Shown here piece after piece: positions 42,196 to 50,887 of a DNA stretch of 64,000 nt (within the stretch, counting starts at the first letter, position 1; every line of letters begins with the position of its first letter). This DNA comes from Luteimonas sp. MC1825 (GTDB lineage: Bacteria > Pseudomonadota > Gammaproteobacteria > Xanthomonadales > Xanthomonadaceae). Position numbers and translations under genes: made by a program. The stretch is taken from assembly GCF_014764385.1 (NCBI RefSeq), contig NZ_CP061714.1, forward strand, positions 1,674,001 through 1,738,000, written 5' to 3'. The notes beneath the pieces were generated by a model. That model had not been told where the DNA came from. It saw only the letters and a list, made by a program, of their open reading frames with translations, and did not search any database.

Positions 42196-43515
42196 ATGCA
42201 TGCTCGCCCCGCGCTCTCTTCGTTTGCCGCCAGCCTGGTGCTGGCGTTCCTGTTCGCGATCGCCGCAGGCCAGCCGGCCCGTGCGCAGGCCGCGAGTGCG
42301 CCCGACCCGACCGCGGTCACGCCGGACGCCAGCGCCGACCTCGCGGCCAGCAGGCGCCTGGCGCAGAGCCTGCGCGAGGTCGACGGCCTGCAGGATGTCA
42401 CGGTCACCGTCCGCGGCGGCGTGGCGCGGCTGCAGGGCGACGTGATCGACATCGAGGACCGCTCGCTCGCCGAACAGGTGGCCGGGCAGCAGGACGGGAT
42501 CACCGCCGTCGACAACCAGCTGGCGCTCAGCACGCGGCTGTCCGACCGCTTCGACACCGCCACCCAGCTCGCGGTCGACAAGCTGATGCGGCTGGTGGCG
42601 GCGCTGCCGCTGCTGGTGGTCGCGATCGCGGTGGTGATGCTGTCGTGGTGGCTGGGCAAGCTGGTGGGCGCGCGCATCGGCCGCCGCCAGTGGCGCAGCG
42701 ACAATCCGTACTTCGCCAGCCTGCTGCAGCGCCTCGCGCAGTGGCTGACGCTGCTCGGTGGCCTGCTGGTGGCGCTGGACCTGCTCGGTGCCTCCGCGCT
42801 GGTCGGGGCGGTGCTGGGTTCCGCAGGCGTGGTCGGGCTGGTGCTCGGCTTCGCGTTCAAGGACATCGCCGAGAACTACGTGGCCGGCATCCTGCTCAGC
42901 CTGCGGCGGCCGTTCGTGCCCGGCGACCTGCTGCGCATCGACAGCTATGAAGGCAAGGTCGCGGCACTGACCTCGCGCGCGACGGTGCTGGTGACCCTCG
43001 ACGGCAACCGCCTCACCCTGCCCAACGCGCTGGTGTTCAAGTCGGTGGTGCTCAACTACACGCGCAACGCGCGCCGGCGCATCGACTTCACCATCCCGGT
43101 CGACGGCGGCGAATCGATCCGCCAGGCGCAGCAGGTGGCCATGGGCGCGCTGTGCGCGGTGACGGGCGTGCTCGACGATCCGTCGCCGTCGTGGACGGTC
43201 GCCGAGTACGACGCCTCCGGGCTCACGCTGCGCTTCTTCGCGTGGGTGGACCAGCGCCAGGCCGATCCCGGCAAGGTGCGCAGCGAAGCCCTGCACGTGG
43301 TGCGCACGGCGCTCGCCGAGGCCGGCATCGAAGCCCCGCGCGCTGTGCATTACGTGGCCCCGCTGCCGCAGGCTGCCATGCCCGCAGCTGCCGAGGCCGT
43401 CGGCCCGCCGGCGGACACCTCGGTGAACCGCGACATCGATGCGCAGGTGGCGGCCGAACAGCGCGCACACGCCGATGAAGACCTGATCACCGACGAGCGC
43501 GCAGCGGCGACCTGA
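42196..43515 (+). CDS. BON-domain mechanosensitive ion channel (MscS family)
   Basis: 439 aa: signal peptide (1-30), a periplasmic BON domain (about 50-118, VDGLQDVTVTVRGGVARLQGDV), several transmembrane segments and the MscS pore/beta domain (LGSAGVVGLVLGFAFKDIAENYVAGILL, RRPFVPGDLLRI, LPNALVFKSVVLNY). It probably releases osmolytes on hypo-osmotic shock. A BON domain on MscS is a known combination. ATG is 53 bases after the DGC stop. Confidence 0.93.
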   Translation: MHARPALSSFAASLVLAFLFAIAAGQPARAQAASAPDPTAVTPDASADLAASRRLAQSLREVDGLQDVTVTVRGGVARLQGDVIDIEDRSLAEQVAGQQDGITAVDNQLALSTRLSDRFDTATQLAVDKLMRLVAALPLLVVAIAVVMLSWWLGKLVGARIGRRQWRSDNPYFASLLQRLAQWLTLLGGLLVALDLLGASALVGAVLGSAGVVGLVLGFAFKDIAENYVAGILLSLRRPFVPGDLLRIDSYEGKVAALTSRATVLVTLDGNRLTLPNALVFKSVVLNYTRNARRRIDFTIPVDGGESIRQAQQVAMGALCAVTGVLDDPSPSWTVAEYDASGLTLRFFAWVDQRQADPGKVRSEALHVVRTALAEAGIEAPRAVHYVAPLPQAAMPAAAEAVGPPADTSVNRDIDAQVAAEQRAHADEDLITDERAAAT

Positions 43516-43731
43516 GGGCCGGCGCGTGCGACGCACCCCGGCCGGGTGGGTCGATTCCTACACGGGCGCGAGCCAGTCACCGACGGTCAGGCCGGCCGCG
43601 GGGCGGCAAGCTGCGCAAGCCCCGGCAGCACGGCCGTGCACCGGTCACGGATGCCGCTCAGCAACGGAATGGCCGCGACCTTGAGCAAGTCGTAAAGCTG
43701 GGCCGGGGCACCCATCCGCTGGAGCAGCACC

Positions 43732-43932
43732 GTGGTCAGGATCACGCTGGAGGACGCGGGCTTTCGCGTCCGCGGGTCGAGCTTCGATGAAACCTTCGCC
43801 AGCCGCTTCAAGGCCATGATGGCCGCGCACGCGGTGGCCCTGGGCGATGCCACAACGGCCGGTACGGCAATCACGATCGAGCTTCCCGAGGGCTGGGGAG
43901 ACCGCATCCTGATCGAGCCGCACCGCGGCTGA
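43732..43932 (+). CDS. Possible small hypothetical protein
   Basis: 66 codons from a GTG, with GC-rich third positions and a protein-like alternation of charged and hydrophobic residues (SFDETFASRFKAMMAAHAVALG, then TAITIELPEGWGDRILIEP). No family recognised and no clear Shine-Dalgarno. It ends beside the convergent lipoprotein gene. The 216 bases before it (43516-43731) show no supported gene on this strand; on the minus strand a frame ending at 43587 contains a protein-like stretch near MGAPAQLYDLL that could be a gene remnant. Confidence 0.4.
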   Translation: MVRITLEDAGFRVRGSSFDETFASRFKAMMAAHAVALGDATTAGTAITIELPEGWGDRILIEPHRG

Positions 43933-44472
43933 TCACCCCTCGCCAGGGACCGGAGCCGGCATGTCGGCGGGTCGCGCGCATCCGCTGGCGGCAGGGCCGC
44001 CGTCCAGCGCGACCGATCCGCGGTAGGGAAACACCGCGCCCGACATGGAGTCCTCGCAGCGCCCCGTGGCAATGCGCACGTCGATCGTGCGTCCGGCATC
44101 GTCGCGCGCGCGCACCACGCGTTCTCCCGGCGTGCTGTCGCCGCCATCCTGGATGAAGCGACGGTCGGACACATCGGGGCCGTTGAGCACGACGCGCCCC
44201 GCTTCGACACGCGCGTTCCAGAACGGCTCGTTGGTCGAGACCACGAACGCCTCGGGCAGCGCCTGGTCGACAGCGCCTGCCGCGTCCTTCCCCCCCGGCC
44301 GCGCGGAGCCGCGGGTTTCCGCTGCCCGGCCCGTCGACACTTCCGAGGCCACCGGCCCCGGCGGGTGCTCGGGCGCGTCGGGCACCTCGGGTGGCGACGG
44401 CGGCACCGCCGGGCGGTCGCAGGCCGTGGCCAGGGCCATGAGCAGGATCAGCGGCAGGATTCTCGTGTCCAT
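43933..44472 (-). CDS. COG3650-like lipoprotein
   Basis: 179 aa from the ATG at 44472. A lipoprotein signal peptide ends at the lipobox LATAC (Cys about residue 17), followed by a Pro-rich linker. The conserved part VVSTNEPFWNARVEAG and RIATGRCEDSMSGAVFPYRGSV matches the COG3650 predicted membrane lipoprotein pattern of proteobacteria, with a heat-shock HslJ-like look. Role unknown. Confidence 0.85.
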   Translation of the reverse strand: MDTRILPLILLMALATACDRPAVPPSPPEVPDAPEHPPGPVASEVSTGRAAETRGSARPGGKDAAGAVDQALPEAFVVSTNEPFWNARVEAGRVVLNGPDVSDRRFIQDGGDSTPGERVVRARDDAGRTIDVRIATGRCEDSMSGAVFPYRGSVALDGGPAASGCARPADMPAPVPGEG

Positions 44473-44553
44473 GGCGACGGGTCTCCATCGGGTCCCGGCG
44501 AGCGCGCGGGACGGCCACGGCACATTGCCACGGCGTGCCGCCCCTGCGCGTGA

Positions 44554-45831
44554 TCAGCCGGCAGGCGTCGCGGCTTGCATCCCGAGCCACTGCAGGGCGC
44601 CGCGCGCGGCAACGAGCCCGCTGGCGAAGCACGCCGTCAGCAGGTAGCCACCGGTCGGTGCCTCCCAGTCGAGCATCTCGCCGGCGACAAACGTGCCCGG
44701 GCGTGCCTCCAGCATCAGTGCGCCATCCACGGCCTCCAGGCGCACGCCGCCGGCCGTGCTGATCGCTTCCTCGAGCGGGCGCGGCGCGCGCAGCAGCAGC
44801 GGCAGGCGCTTGGCCGTCGCGGCCAGCGCGGCCATGTCGTGCATGCGGTCTGCGCCCAGCACCTCCCGCAGAAGCCCGACCCTGGCCCCGGCGATGCCGG
44901 TCGTGCGGCGCAGGTGCTCGCCGATGCTGCGCTTGCCGCGCGGGCGCGCCAGGTCCTGCTGAAGGCGCGCTTCGTCGCGGCCCGGGCTGAGGTCGAGATG
45001 CACCACGGCATGGCCATCGCGCGCGATCAGCTCACGCAGCGTCGCCGACGCGGCATACACCAGGCTGCCCTCGACGCCGTGCGCCGACACCACGGCTTCG
45101 CCTTGCAGCGCACGCGGGGTGCCGTCCAGCTCCAGCCAGTGCAGCACCAGCGGCTTCAGCGGCGCTCCGGCATGGCGCGCGCTGAAATGCGGCGACCAGG
45201 CGACGTCGAAGCCGCAGTTGGACGGCCGCAGCGGTGCCAGGTCCACGCCCGCCGCACGCAACCCGGCCTGCCAGGCGCCGTCCGAGCCGAGCTGCGGCCA
45301 GCTGCCGCCACCAAGGGCCAGCACCGTGGCGTCGGCTTCGACCGAGCGCGCGCCGTCGGGTGTTTCGAAGCGCAGCGCGCCATCCGCGTCCCAGCCGCAC
45401 CAGCGATGCTGGACGTGGAACGCCACGCCTTGCGTGCGCAGGCGCCGCACCCAGCCCCGCAGCAGGGGCGCGGCCTTGAGGTCGGACGGGAACACGCGCC
45501 CGGACGATCCGACGAAAGTCTCCACGCCCAGGCCCCGCGCCCACGCGCGCAACGCGTCGGCGTCGAATGCGGACAACCAGCCCCCGACCTCGCCCGCGCG
45601 CGCGCCGTAGCGGCCGGCGAACAGCGCCGGCGGATCGGAGTGGGTGAGGTTCAGGCCGCCCTTGCCGGCGATCAGGAACTTGCGGCCGACCGAACCCTTG
45701 GCCTCGAACAGGTCGACATCGGCACCCGCCGCGCGCAGCACTTCCGCCGCCATCAGTCCGGCGGGGCCGCCGCCGACCACGGCAACCCGGCGACGTGCCG
45801 GCGCCTCCGCCGCTGCCCGGCTCGGACACAT
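44554..45831 (-). CDS. TIGR03862 family flavoprotein
   Basis: 425 aa FAD-dependent oxidoreductase. FAD site VVGGGPAGLMAAEVLRAAGADVDLFEA, family signature GRKFLIAGKGGLNLTHSDP, and C-terminal FVAGEMLDWEAPTGGYLLTACFASG. It belongs to the sister group of HI0933/BaiN proteins (compare 30029-31210), with the same fold but a different signature. Substrate unknown. Confidence 0.92.
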   Translation of the reverse strand: MCPSRAAAEAPARRRVAVVGGGPAGLMAAEVLRAAGADVDLFEAKGSVGRKFLIAGKGGLNLTHSDPPALFAGRYGARAGEVGGWLSAFDADALRAWARGLGVETFVGSSGRVFPSDLKAAPLLRGWVRRLRTQGVAFHVQHRWCGWDADGALRFETPDGARSVEADATVLALGGGSWPQLGSDGAWQAGLRAAGVDLAPLRPSNCGFDVAWSPHFSARHAGAPLKPLVLHWLELDGTPRALQGEAVVSAHGVEGSLVYAASATLRELIARDGHAVVHLDLSPGRDEARLQQDLARPRGKRSIGEHLRRTTGIAGARVGLLREVLGADRMHDMAALAATAKRLPLLLRAPRPLEEAISTAGGVRLEAVDGALMLEARPGTFVAGEMLDWEAPTGGYLLTACFASGLVAARGALQWLGMQAATPAG

Positions 45832-45834
45832 GCG

Positions 45835-46176
45835 TCAGGCCTTGCGCAGGAAGCAGGTCTTGAGCACGAGGTCGCGGATCTTGTCCGAGTGGCCCTCGAT
45901 ATGCTCGGCGTCGTCCTCGACCAGGCGGATGTTGCGGATCACCGAACCTTGCTTGAGCGGGATCGACGACCCCTTCACCTTCAGGTCCTTGATCACCACC
46001 ACCGTATCGCCGGCAGCCAGCACGTTGCCGTTGCTGTCGCGCACCACCAGCGCGATCGCGCCGGCGTCGGCGTCACCGGCCGCCCACTCATGGCCGCAGT
46101 CGGCGCACATCCACAGGGCGCCATCGGCGTAGGTGTTCTCGAGGCCGCATTGCGGACAGGCGGGGATGGCGGGCAT
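45835..46176 (-). CDS. yjdM: YjdM (PhnA-like) zinc-ribbon protein
   Basis: 113 aa. An N-terminal zinc ribbon (C7, C10, C24, C27: CPQCGLENTYADGALWMCADC) and a beta-barrel C-terminal domain (VVIKDLKVKGSSIPLKQGSVIRNIRL) are the YjdM/PhnA_Zn pattern. Despite the old name it is not a phosphonoacetate hydrolase. Start ATG at 46176. Confidence 0.94.
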   Translation of the reverse strand: MPAIPACPQCGLENTYADGALWMCADCGHEWAAGDADAGAIALVVRDSNGNVLAAGDTVVVIKDLKVKGSSIPLKQGSVIRNIRLVEDDAEHIEGHSDKIRDLVLKTCFLRKA

Positions 46177-46270
46177 GGGAGCTCCACGATGCGTCGGGGC
46201 CACCCATTGTAGCCGGCCGTGCCATCGCGTCCTTGGCAACCTGCCCGACGCGCGACCGCGTCAACCCTCC

Positions 46271-46444
46271 TCAGGTGACCGCTTTGAACACCGTCAGCCC
46301 GAGCACGAACAGCACCACGGCGAGGATGATCGCCGCCCAGAACAGGAACTTGGCGATACCCATCGCGGCGCCGGCGACACCGCTGAACCCCAGCGCGCCG
46401 GCGATCAGGCCGATGACCGCCAGGATGATGGCCCACTTGATCAT
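46271..46444 (-). CDS. DUF1328 / UPF0391 small membrane protein
   Basis: 57 aa with two transmembrane helices (about 4-22 and 29-50) and the family start MIKWAIILAVIGLIAGALGFSGVAGAAMGIAKFLF, matching UPF0391 proteins (YtjA family). Role unknown, often stress-induced. ATG at 46444; the codons further upstream are not part of the family. Confidence 0.92.
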   Translation of the reverse strand: MIKWAIILAVIGLIAGALGFSGVAGAAMGIAKFLFWAAIILAVVLFVLGLTVFKAVT

Positions 46445-46483
46445 GTCGACTCCCTGCACGCCGCACATGCGGCAACGGAAGCT

Positions 46484-46789
46484 TCACGCAAGCGGCGTGC
46501 GCCCGCCGTGAACCGGAGGCGAGGCGCGCGCCGCGACGCGCACCGCCGGGTCGGCGAAGTAGCGGCCAATCTGGTACCAGACCAGCATCGCACCGCCACC
46601 GATGACCAGCGCGCCCGGCGCATTGCCCGGCTGCCACAGGTACAGGGCGACGGCCACCCCCGACATCACCAGCAGCCATGCCCAGGCTTGCCAGCGCCGC
46701 AGCAGGGCCGTGCGCGTTTCTTTGCCGATGATCTCCCGTGCCCGCGCCTCGCTGATGCCGAATTCCTGGCTGATCGCTTCCGCCCTCAT
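46484..46789 (-). CDS. Small hypothetical membrane protein
   Basis: 101 aa. The N-terminal 28 residues are charged (ISQEFGISEARAREIIGKET) and look like a short helix-turn segment; two transmembrane helices follow (about 35-52 and 57-76). The tail is short and basic. No family recognised. Start ATG at 46789 was preferred to a longer frame that overlaps 46878-47411. Confidence 0.6.
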   Translation of the reverse strand: MRAEAISQEFGISEARAREIIGKETRTALLRRWQAWAWLLVMSGVAVALYLWQPGNAPGALVIGGGAMLVWYQIGRYFADPAVRVAARASPPVHGGRTPLA

Positions 46790-46877
46790 CCCGTCCCCTT
46801 CGCCTGCTGCGAGCGCCCGATTACGCCATGGAACCCGGCCGCGTGGAAGGGGGTAGCAGGCAATCAGGTCGCCTGCG

Positions 46878-47411
46878 TTACAGCGTGGACGTGGTGTCGC
46901 CACCGAGCGCCTCGAGTGCCTGCGCCGCCCGGGCGCGCTGTTCCGACGAAAACGCATGCACCACCACCGACGAGCGGCCCTCGTCCAGCGCCGTGACCGC
47001 GTTCTGCACGAAGCGGTCGTGATCGGGGCGCAGCGCGACCAGTCCACCCAGCATCAGGCCGGCCGTGGCGCCGAAGAACAGCAGCACCAGCACCGAGGCC
47101 ACCGGCGAACGCACCACGAACTGCAGCCCGGCGAAATACAGCACGGCGAAGGCCACGACGCCGAGCACCGCGCCGGCGATCCCCAGGCGCACGTGGGCAC
47201 GCACGATGGTCTTCCAGATGCCCTGGCTTTCGGGTTCCAGCTTGCGGCGCGCATGCGCTTCGCCGGGCAGCAACAGCTGGACCTGCGCAGGTTGCAGGCC
47301 GAGCGAGGCCTGCACGCTGGTGGCGGCGTCGCGGGCAGCGCCTGCGGTGGCGAACACCGCCACCACCTTGCTGTTGGAGACCTCGCCGGTCAGCACCGTT
47401 TCTCCGCTCAT
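46878..47411 (-). CDS. Hypothetical membrane protein resembling general stress protein 17M / ribose-riboflavin pattern
   Basis: 177 aa. An N-terminal ferredoxin-like part (VVAVFATAGAARDAATSVQASLGL) is followed by two transmembrane helices (IAGAVLGVVAFAVLYFAGL, VLVLLFFGATAGLMLGGLV) and a C-terminal alpha/beta segment (SSVVVHAFSSEQRARAAQALEALG). This is the layout of small stress-related membrane proteins, but I assign no function. ATG at 47411. Confidence 0.75.
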   Translation of the reverse strand: MSGETVLTGEVSNSKVVAVFATAGAARDAATSVQASLGLQPAQVQLLLPGEAHARRKLEPESQGIWKTIVRAHVRLGIAGAVLGVVAFAVLYFAGLQFVVRSPVASVLVLLFFGATAGLMLGGLVALRPDHDRFVQNAVTALDEGRSSVVVHAFSSEQRARAAQALEALGGDTTSTL

Positions 47412-47565
47412 GGCATGTCCTCCTGGAAGCCCGTGGCAAGGCTGCCGCAACGGGCATTGCGGCGTCGTGACGGCATGTGGACCGCACGTCCCCGCCAATG
47501 GCTGCTTGCGCAGGGCGCTCGAGGGCTCGACCATCCACGGCTCGCCTGTCATCGGAATTCCATCG

Positions 47566-48537
47566 ATGCGAATCGATCTTTCGCGCCGCCAGGTCCTGCA
47601 CGCCGCCGGCTTCGCACTGCTGGCGCCGACGTTGGGCCACGCCCGTGCGCTCGCCGCGGCTGCGGACGTCGTGCCGGAGCCACCTTCCGGTTTCGATTCC
47701 GCAACAACCGCCGAAGCGGCCACCCGCGGGCTCGACCTCGCAGGCCGGACCGCGCTGGTCACCGGAGCGACGTCGGGCATCGGCATGGAGACGATGCGCG
47801 TGCTCGCCCTGCGCGGCGCGCATGTCATCGCCACTGCACGCTCGCGCGACAAGGCGGAGGCTGCCCGCCGGGGCATGCGTGGACGCATCACGCCGGTGGT
47901 ACTCGACCTGGCGGACTTCGATTCGGTGCGCGCCTGCGCGGCGCAGGTCCGCGCGCTCTCGCCGAAGCTGGATGCGCTGGTCTGCAATGCCGGCATCGTG
48001 CTCGACCGGCTCGAGCAGGTGCGCGGGCTCGAGAAGCAGTTCGTGGTCAACCATCTCGGCCACTTCCTGCTGGTCAATGAACTGCTGGCGCAGGTGCGCG
48101 CGGCGGCGCAGGGGCGCGTGGTGGTGCTCGGCAGCGGCGACCACGAGCGGGCACCGACCGGTGGCATCCAGTTCGATGACCTGTCCGGGGCCGGCTGGAA
48201 TGCCCGCTACAGCCACTCCAAGCTCGCCAACGGCCTGTTCTCCCTGGAACTCGCGCGACGCCTGCGCGGCACGTCCGCCACGGCCAACTGCGTGACGCCG
48301 GGTCACACGCGCACCAACATCCTGCGCGACGTCGGCAATGCCTACCGCGACAGCGCGCGCACAGTGCAGGTGGGCGCGGCCACGCCGTGCTACGCGGCCG
48401 TGCATCCTGCGATCGCCGGCGTCAGCGGCACCTACCTGCGTGACTTCCGCGCGGCAGCACAGGGTGCGCACCAGCGGGATGCGGCCATGGCGCGGCGGCT
48501 GTGGGATGTTTCGGCAGCGCTCACCCGCAAGACATGA
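47566..48537 (+). CDS. Tat-exported short-chain dehydrogenase/reductase
   Basis: 323 aa. The N-terminus MRIDLSRRQVLHAAGFALLAP is a Tat-type signal (SRRQVL). A classical SDR domain follows: TGATSGIGMETM, NAG motif (VCNAGIV), and active-site YSHSK. Retinol-dehydrogenase-like subfamily by pattern. A cofactor-binding enzyme folded before export fits Tat. Substrate unknown. ATG at 47566. Confidence 0.9.
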   Translation: MRIDLSRRQVLHAAGFALLAPTLGHARALAAAADVVPEPPSGFDSATTAEAATRGLDLAGRTALVTGATSGIGMETMRVLALRGAHVIATARSRDKAEAARRGMRGRITPVVLDLADFDSVRACAAQVRALSPKLDALVCNAGIVLDRLEQVRGLEKQFVVNHLGHFLLVNELLAQVRAAAQGRVVVLGSGDHERAPTGGIQFDDLSGAGWNARYSHSKLANGLFSLELARRLRGTSATANCVTPGHTRTNILRDVGNAYRDSARTVQVGAATPCYAAVHPAIAGVSGTYLRDFRAAAQGAHQRDAAMARRLWDVSAALTRKT

Positions 48538-48555
48538 CACACAAGGAAGCCGCGC

Positions 48556-48894
48556 GTGATCGTCGCCGCAGTGGCGTTCTTCGCGGCATGGAGCGTGCTG
48601 TCGAACATCTTCTGCGCGATGCTGATCCTGGCCACGCGGCCGTTCCGCCTGCACGACGACATCGAACTGCTGGAAGGCGGCGACAAGCCCGGGCTCGGCG
48701 GTCGCGTCACCGACATCAACCTGGTCTACACCACGCTGCTGGAAACCACGGATGACGGCGAACCGCGGGGCAGCGTGCTGCGCGTCCCCAACAGCCTGTT
48801 CTTCCAGCGCACGGTGCGTCGTTGGCGCAGCAACGACGAGCGCCGCGAGTGGTCGATGCGACCGCCCAGGCGCGAGCGTGAACTTGACGTCTGA
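48556..48894 (+). pseudogene. Truncated MscS-like channel fragment
   Basis: 112 codons from GTG. The sequence covers only the last pore helix and start of the MscS beta domain: WSVLSNIFCAMLILATRPFRLHDDIELLEGG, GRVTDINLVYTTLLETTDDG, RVPNSLFFQRTVRRW. The helices before it and the C-terminal alpha/beta domain are missing. It begins 18 bases after the SDR stop. I read it as a remnant of a deleted mscS gene; a functional mini-channel is possible but unlikely. Confidence 0.65.
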
Positions 48895-48932
48895 CGGCGG
48901 CGCGCCCCCTGGCGCGCATGCGCGCGCGCCGG

Positions 48933-49241
48933 CTACTGCAGCCAGGCGCGCAGCAGGGCCGGCGCGGCGGCGCCCACCAGCACCACCACCAGGAAAGGCA
49001 TGCGCAACAGCAGCGCCAACGCGGCCGCAGCGAACGCCGCCACGCGCGCATCGAAGGCCAGCGCCTGGCCGCTGGCGAAGGCGTTCATCGCCGTCAGCGA
49101 CGCCAGCAGGCCGATCGTCAGCGTCCCCGCCACACGTCGCATCCGTGGCGCTTGCAGCCAGCGCGCAGGCACCAGGTAGCCCGACAGTTTGATCGCGTAG
49201 GCCGCGACGCTGGCCAGCAGGATCCACGCCCACACCGACAT
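48933..49241 (-). CDS. azlD: AzlD-like branched-chain amino acid exporter small subunit
   Basis: 102 aa with about four transmembrane helices; the AzlD pattern includes the N-terminal WILLASVAAYAIKLSGYLVP and the MRRVAGTLTIGLLASLTAM segment. Works with AzlC in export of branched-chain amino acids. It overlaps the azlC stop by one base (TGATG). Confidence 0.9.
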   Translation of the reverse strand: MSVWAWILLASVAAYAIKLSGYLVPARWLQAPRMRRVAGTLTIGLLASLTAMNAFASGQALAFDARVAAFAAAALALLLRMPFLVVVLVGAAAPALLRAWLQ

Positions 49242-49990
49242 CAGCGCGGATCTTCCGCTGGCAGGACCCGTGGCCCCGCACCCGCGTGCTCGGCCGGATC
49301 GATGTCGGGCTCCAGGCCTTCGTCCGCCGGACCGTGGCTGAACCAGCCCCAGAGCGCGGCGACCAGCGCAGCCACCAGGATCGGGACGCCCGGCGGCGCG
49401 ACGGGCACCGCCAGCACCGTGGCCAGCGCGCAGGCCACCGCGAGGGCCACCGGTTCGCGGGCCGACAGCCGTGGCCACAGCAGGGCGAGGAAGGCGGCCA
49501 CCGCCGCGCCATCCAGTCCCCAGCGGCGGGGATCGCCGAGCGCATCGCCCAGCAGCGCGCCTGCGGCGGTGAACAGCGACCACAGCACGTAGACGCCGAG
49601 GCCTGCCGTCCAGAATCCGCGACGCTGTTCGTCCGGCTCGACCTGTCCCGCGGCCGTTGCCGCCGATTCGTCGATCGTGACCTGCGCCGCGACCCAGCGC
49701 CGCCAGCCGCGCGGCCGCAGCATGCGGTTGATCTGCATGCCATAGACCGCGTTGCGCACGCCGAGCAGCGTCGCCGCGCCGAACGCCGCCGAACCGCTGC
49801 CGCCGCCAGCCAGCACGCCGATGAACGCGAACTGCGAACCGCCGGTGAACATCAGCATGCTCAACGCGACCACCTGCCATGCGTCCAGGCCGGCGGCGAC
49901 GCCGAGCGCGCCGAACGACAGGCCGTAGAGGCCGGTGGCGAAGGCGATCGAGAGGCCGATCCGGACCGCCGGCGAATGGATGAGGCGCAT
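49241..49990 (-). CDS. azlC: AzlC family branched-chain amino acid exporter
   Basis: 249 aa, 6-7 transmembrane helices; signature FTGGSQFAFIGVLAGGGSG and ATLLGVRNAVYGMQINRM. Partner of AzlD in amino acid export. The C-terminal 40 residues are acidic and hydrophilic, longer than the usual end. Confidence 0.92.
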   Translation of the reverse strand: MRLIHSPAVRIGLSIAFATGLYGLSFGALGVAAGLDAWQVVALSMLMFTGGSQFAFIGVLAGGGSGSAAFGAATLLGVRNAVYGMQINRMLRPRGWRRWVAAQVTIDESAATAAGQVEPDEQRRGFWTAGLGVYVLWSLFTAAGALLGDALGDPRRWGLDGAAVAAFLALLWPRLSAREPVALAVACALATVLAVPVAPPGVPILVAALVAALWGWFSHGPADEGLEPDIDPAEHAGAGPRVLPAEDPR

Positions 49991-50174
49991 GCGCGCATTT
50001 TGCCATGGGGCGTCCAGCGTGCCGCTCCGTGCATGGCGATGGGACGCTTCGTTCGCGCAATGGCGTCGGGATGCATCGTTCCGCGCGAAAACGGCGGCAG
50101 GGCCTTCCTGTCGCTTGAAGCATCGCTACTCTCGCACCAGTTCTTTCCGCCTCCATCCAATAACTGGACATCCC

Positions 50175-50729
50175 GTGAGCACCTACCGCCTCGCCATCAT
50201 CGTCGGCAGCAACCGTCGCGAATCCATCAACCGCAAGCTCGCCGAAGCCATGGCGCGGCTGCTGCCCGCCAACTTCGAAGTCAGCTATCCGCGCATCGAC
50301 GACCTGCCCATGTACAACATGGACCTCGAAGGCGAGCGCCCCACGGCGGTCACCCGCTTCACCGACGAGGTCCGCGCCGCCGACGCCGTGGCCGTGGTGA
50401 TGCCCGAACACAACCGCTCGCTCCCCGCGGTGCTGAAGAACGCGATCGACTGGGGGTCCAAGCCGATGGACGCCAACGTCTGGCGCGGCAAGGCGGCCTC
50501 GATCACCGGCACCACGCCGGGCGCGATCGGCACCGCCGTCGGCCAGCAGCACCTGCGCCAGATCCTCGGCATCCTCGGCGCCGTGGTGCAGGGCGGCGAG
50601 GCCTACATCCAGTTCAAGCCGGACCTCATTGGTGCCGACGGCGACTTCACCGATCCGGCCACCCGCGCCTTCCTGCAGGCCTACGTGGACGGTTTCGTCG
50701 ACCTGGTCACGCGACTCGACAAGCGCTGA
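50175..50729 (+). CDS. NADPH-dependent FMN reductase (ChrR/YieF type)
   Basis: 184 aa flavodoxin-fold reductase. FMN phosphate loop GSNRRESINRKLAEAM and the MPEHNRSLPAVLKNAIDWGSKP segment are typical of NADPH-dependent FMN/quinone reductases. Probable roles are quinone reduction and oxidative-stress defence. Start is a GTG; no ATG is close. Confidence 0.92.
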   Translation: MSTYRLAIIVGSNRRESINRKLAEAMARLLPANFEVSYPRIDDLPMYNMDLEGERPTAVTRFTDEVRAADAVAVVMPEHNRSLPAVLKNAIDWGSKPMDANVWRGKAASITGTTPGAIGTAVGQQHLRQILGILGAVVQGGEAYIQFKPDLIGADGDFTDPATRAFLQAYVDGFVDLVTRLDKR

Positions 50730-50887
50730 ACCGCAGCGGCAGCAGCGGGCCGTTCAGGGCCCGCCGCCTGCCGCCTGCTAAGATGCGGGCATCGGCACAC
50801 CTGCGCCGCACGCGCGTCCCGCGCGACCCACGGTCGCCCGCCTCGCTCCCCCACGCGTCACCGCTCCGTTTTCCGGAGCGACGCCCC

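Noticed and set aside
46864..49743. 959-codon minus-strand frame over the SDR and MscS fragment
   Set aside because: It runs antisense to the SDR, and reads other genes out of frame; no motif.
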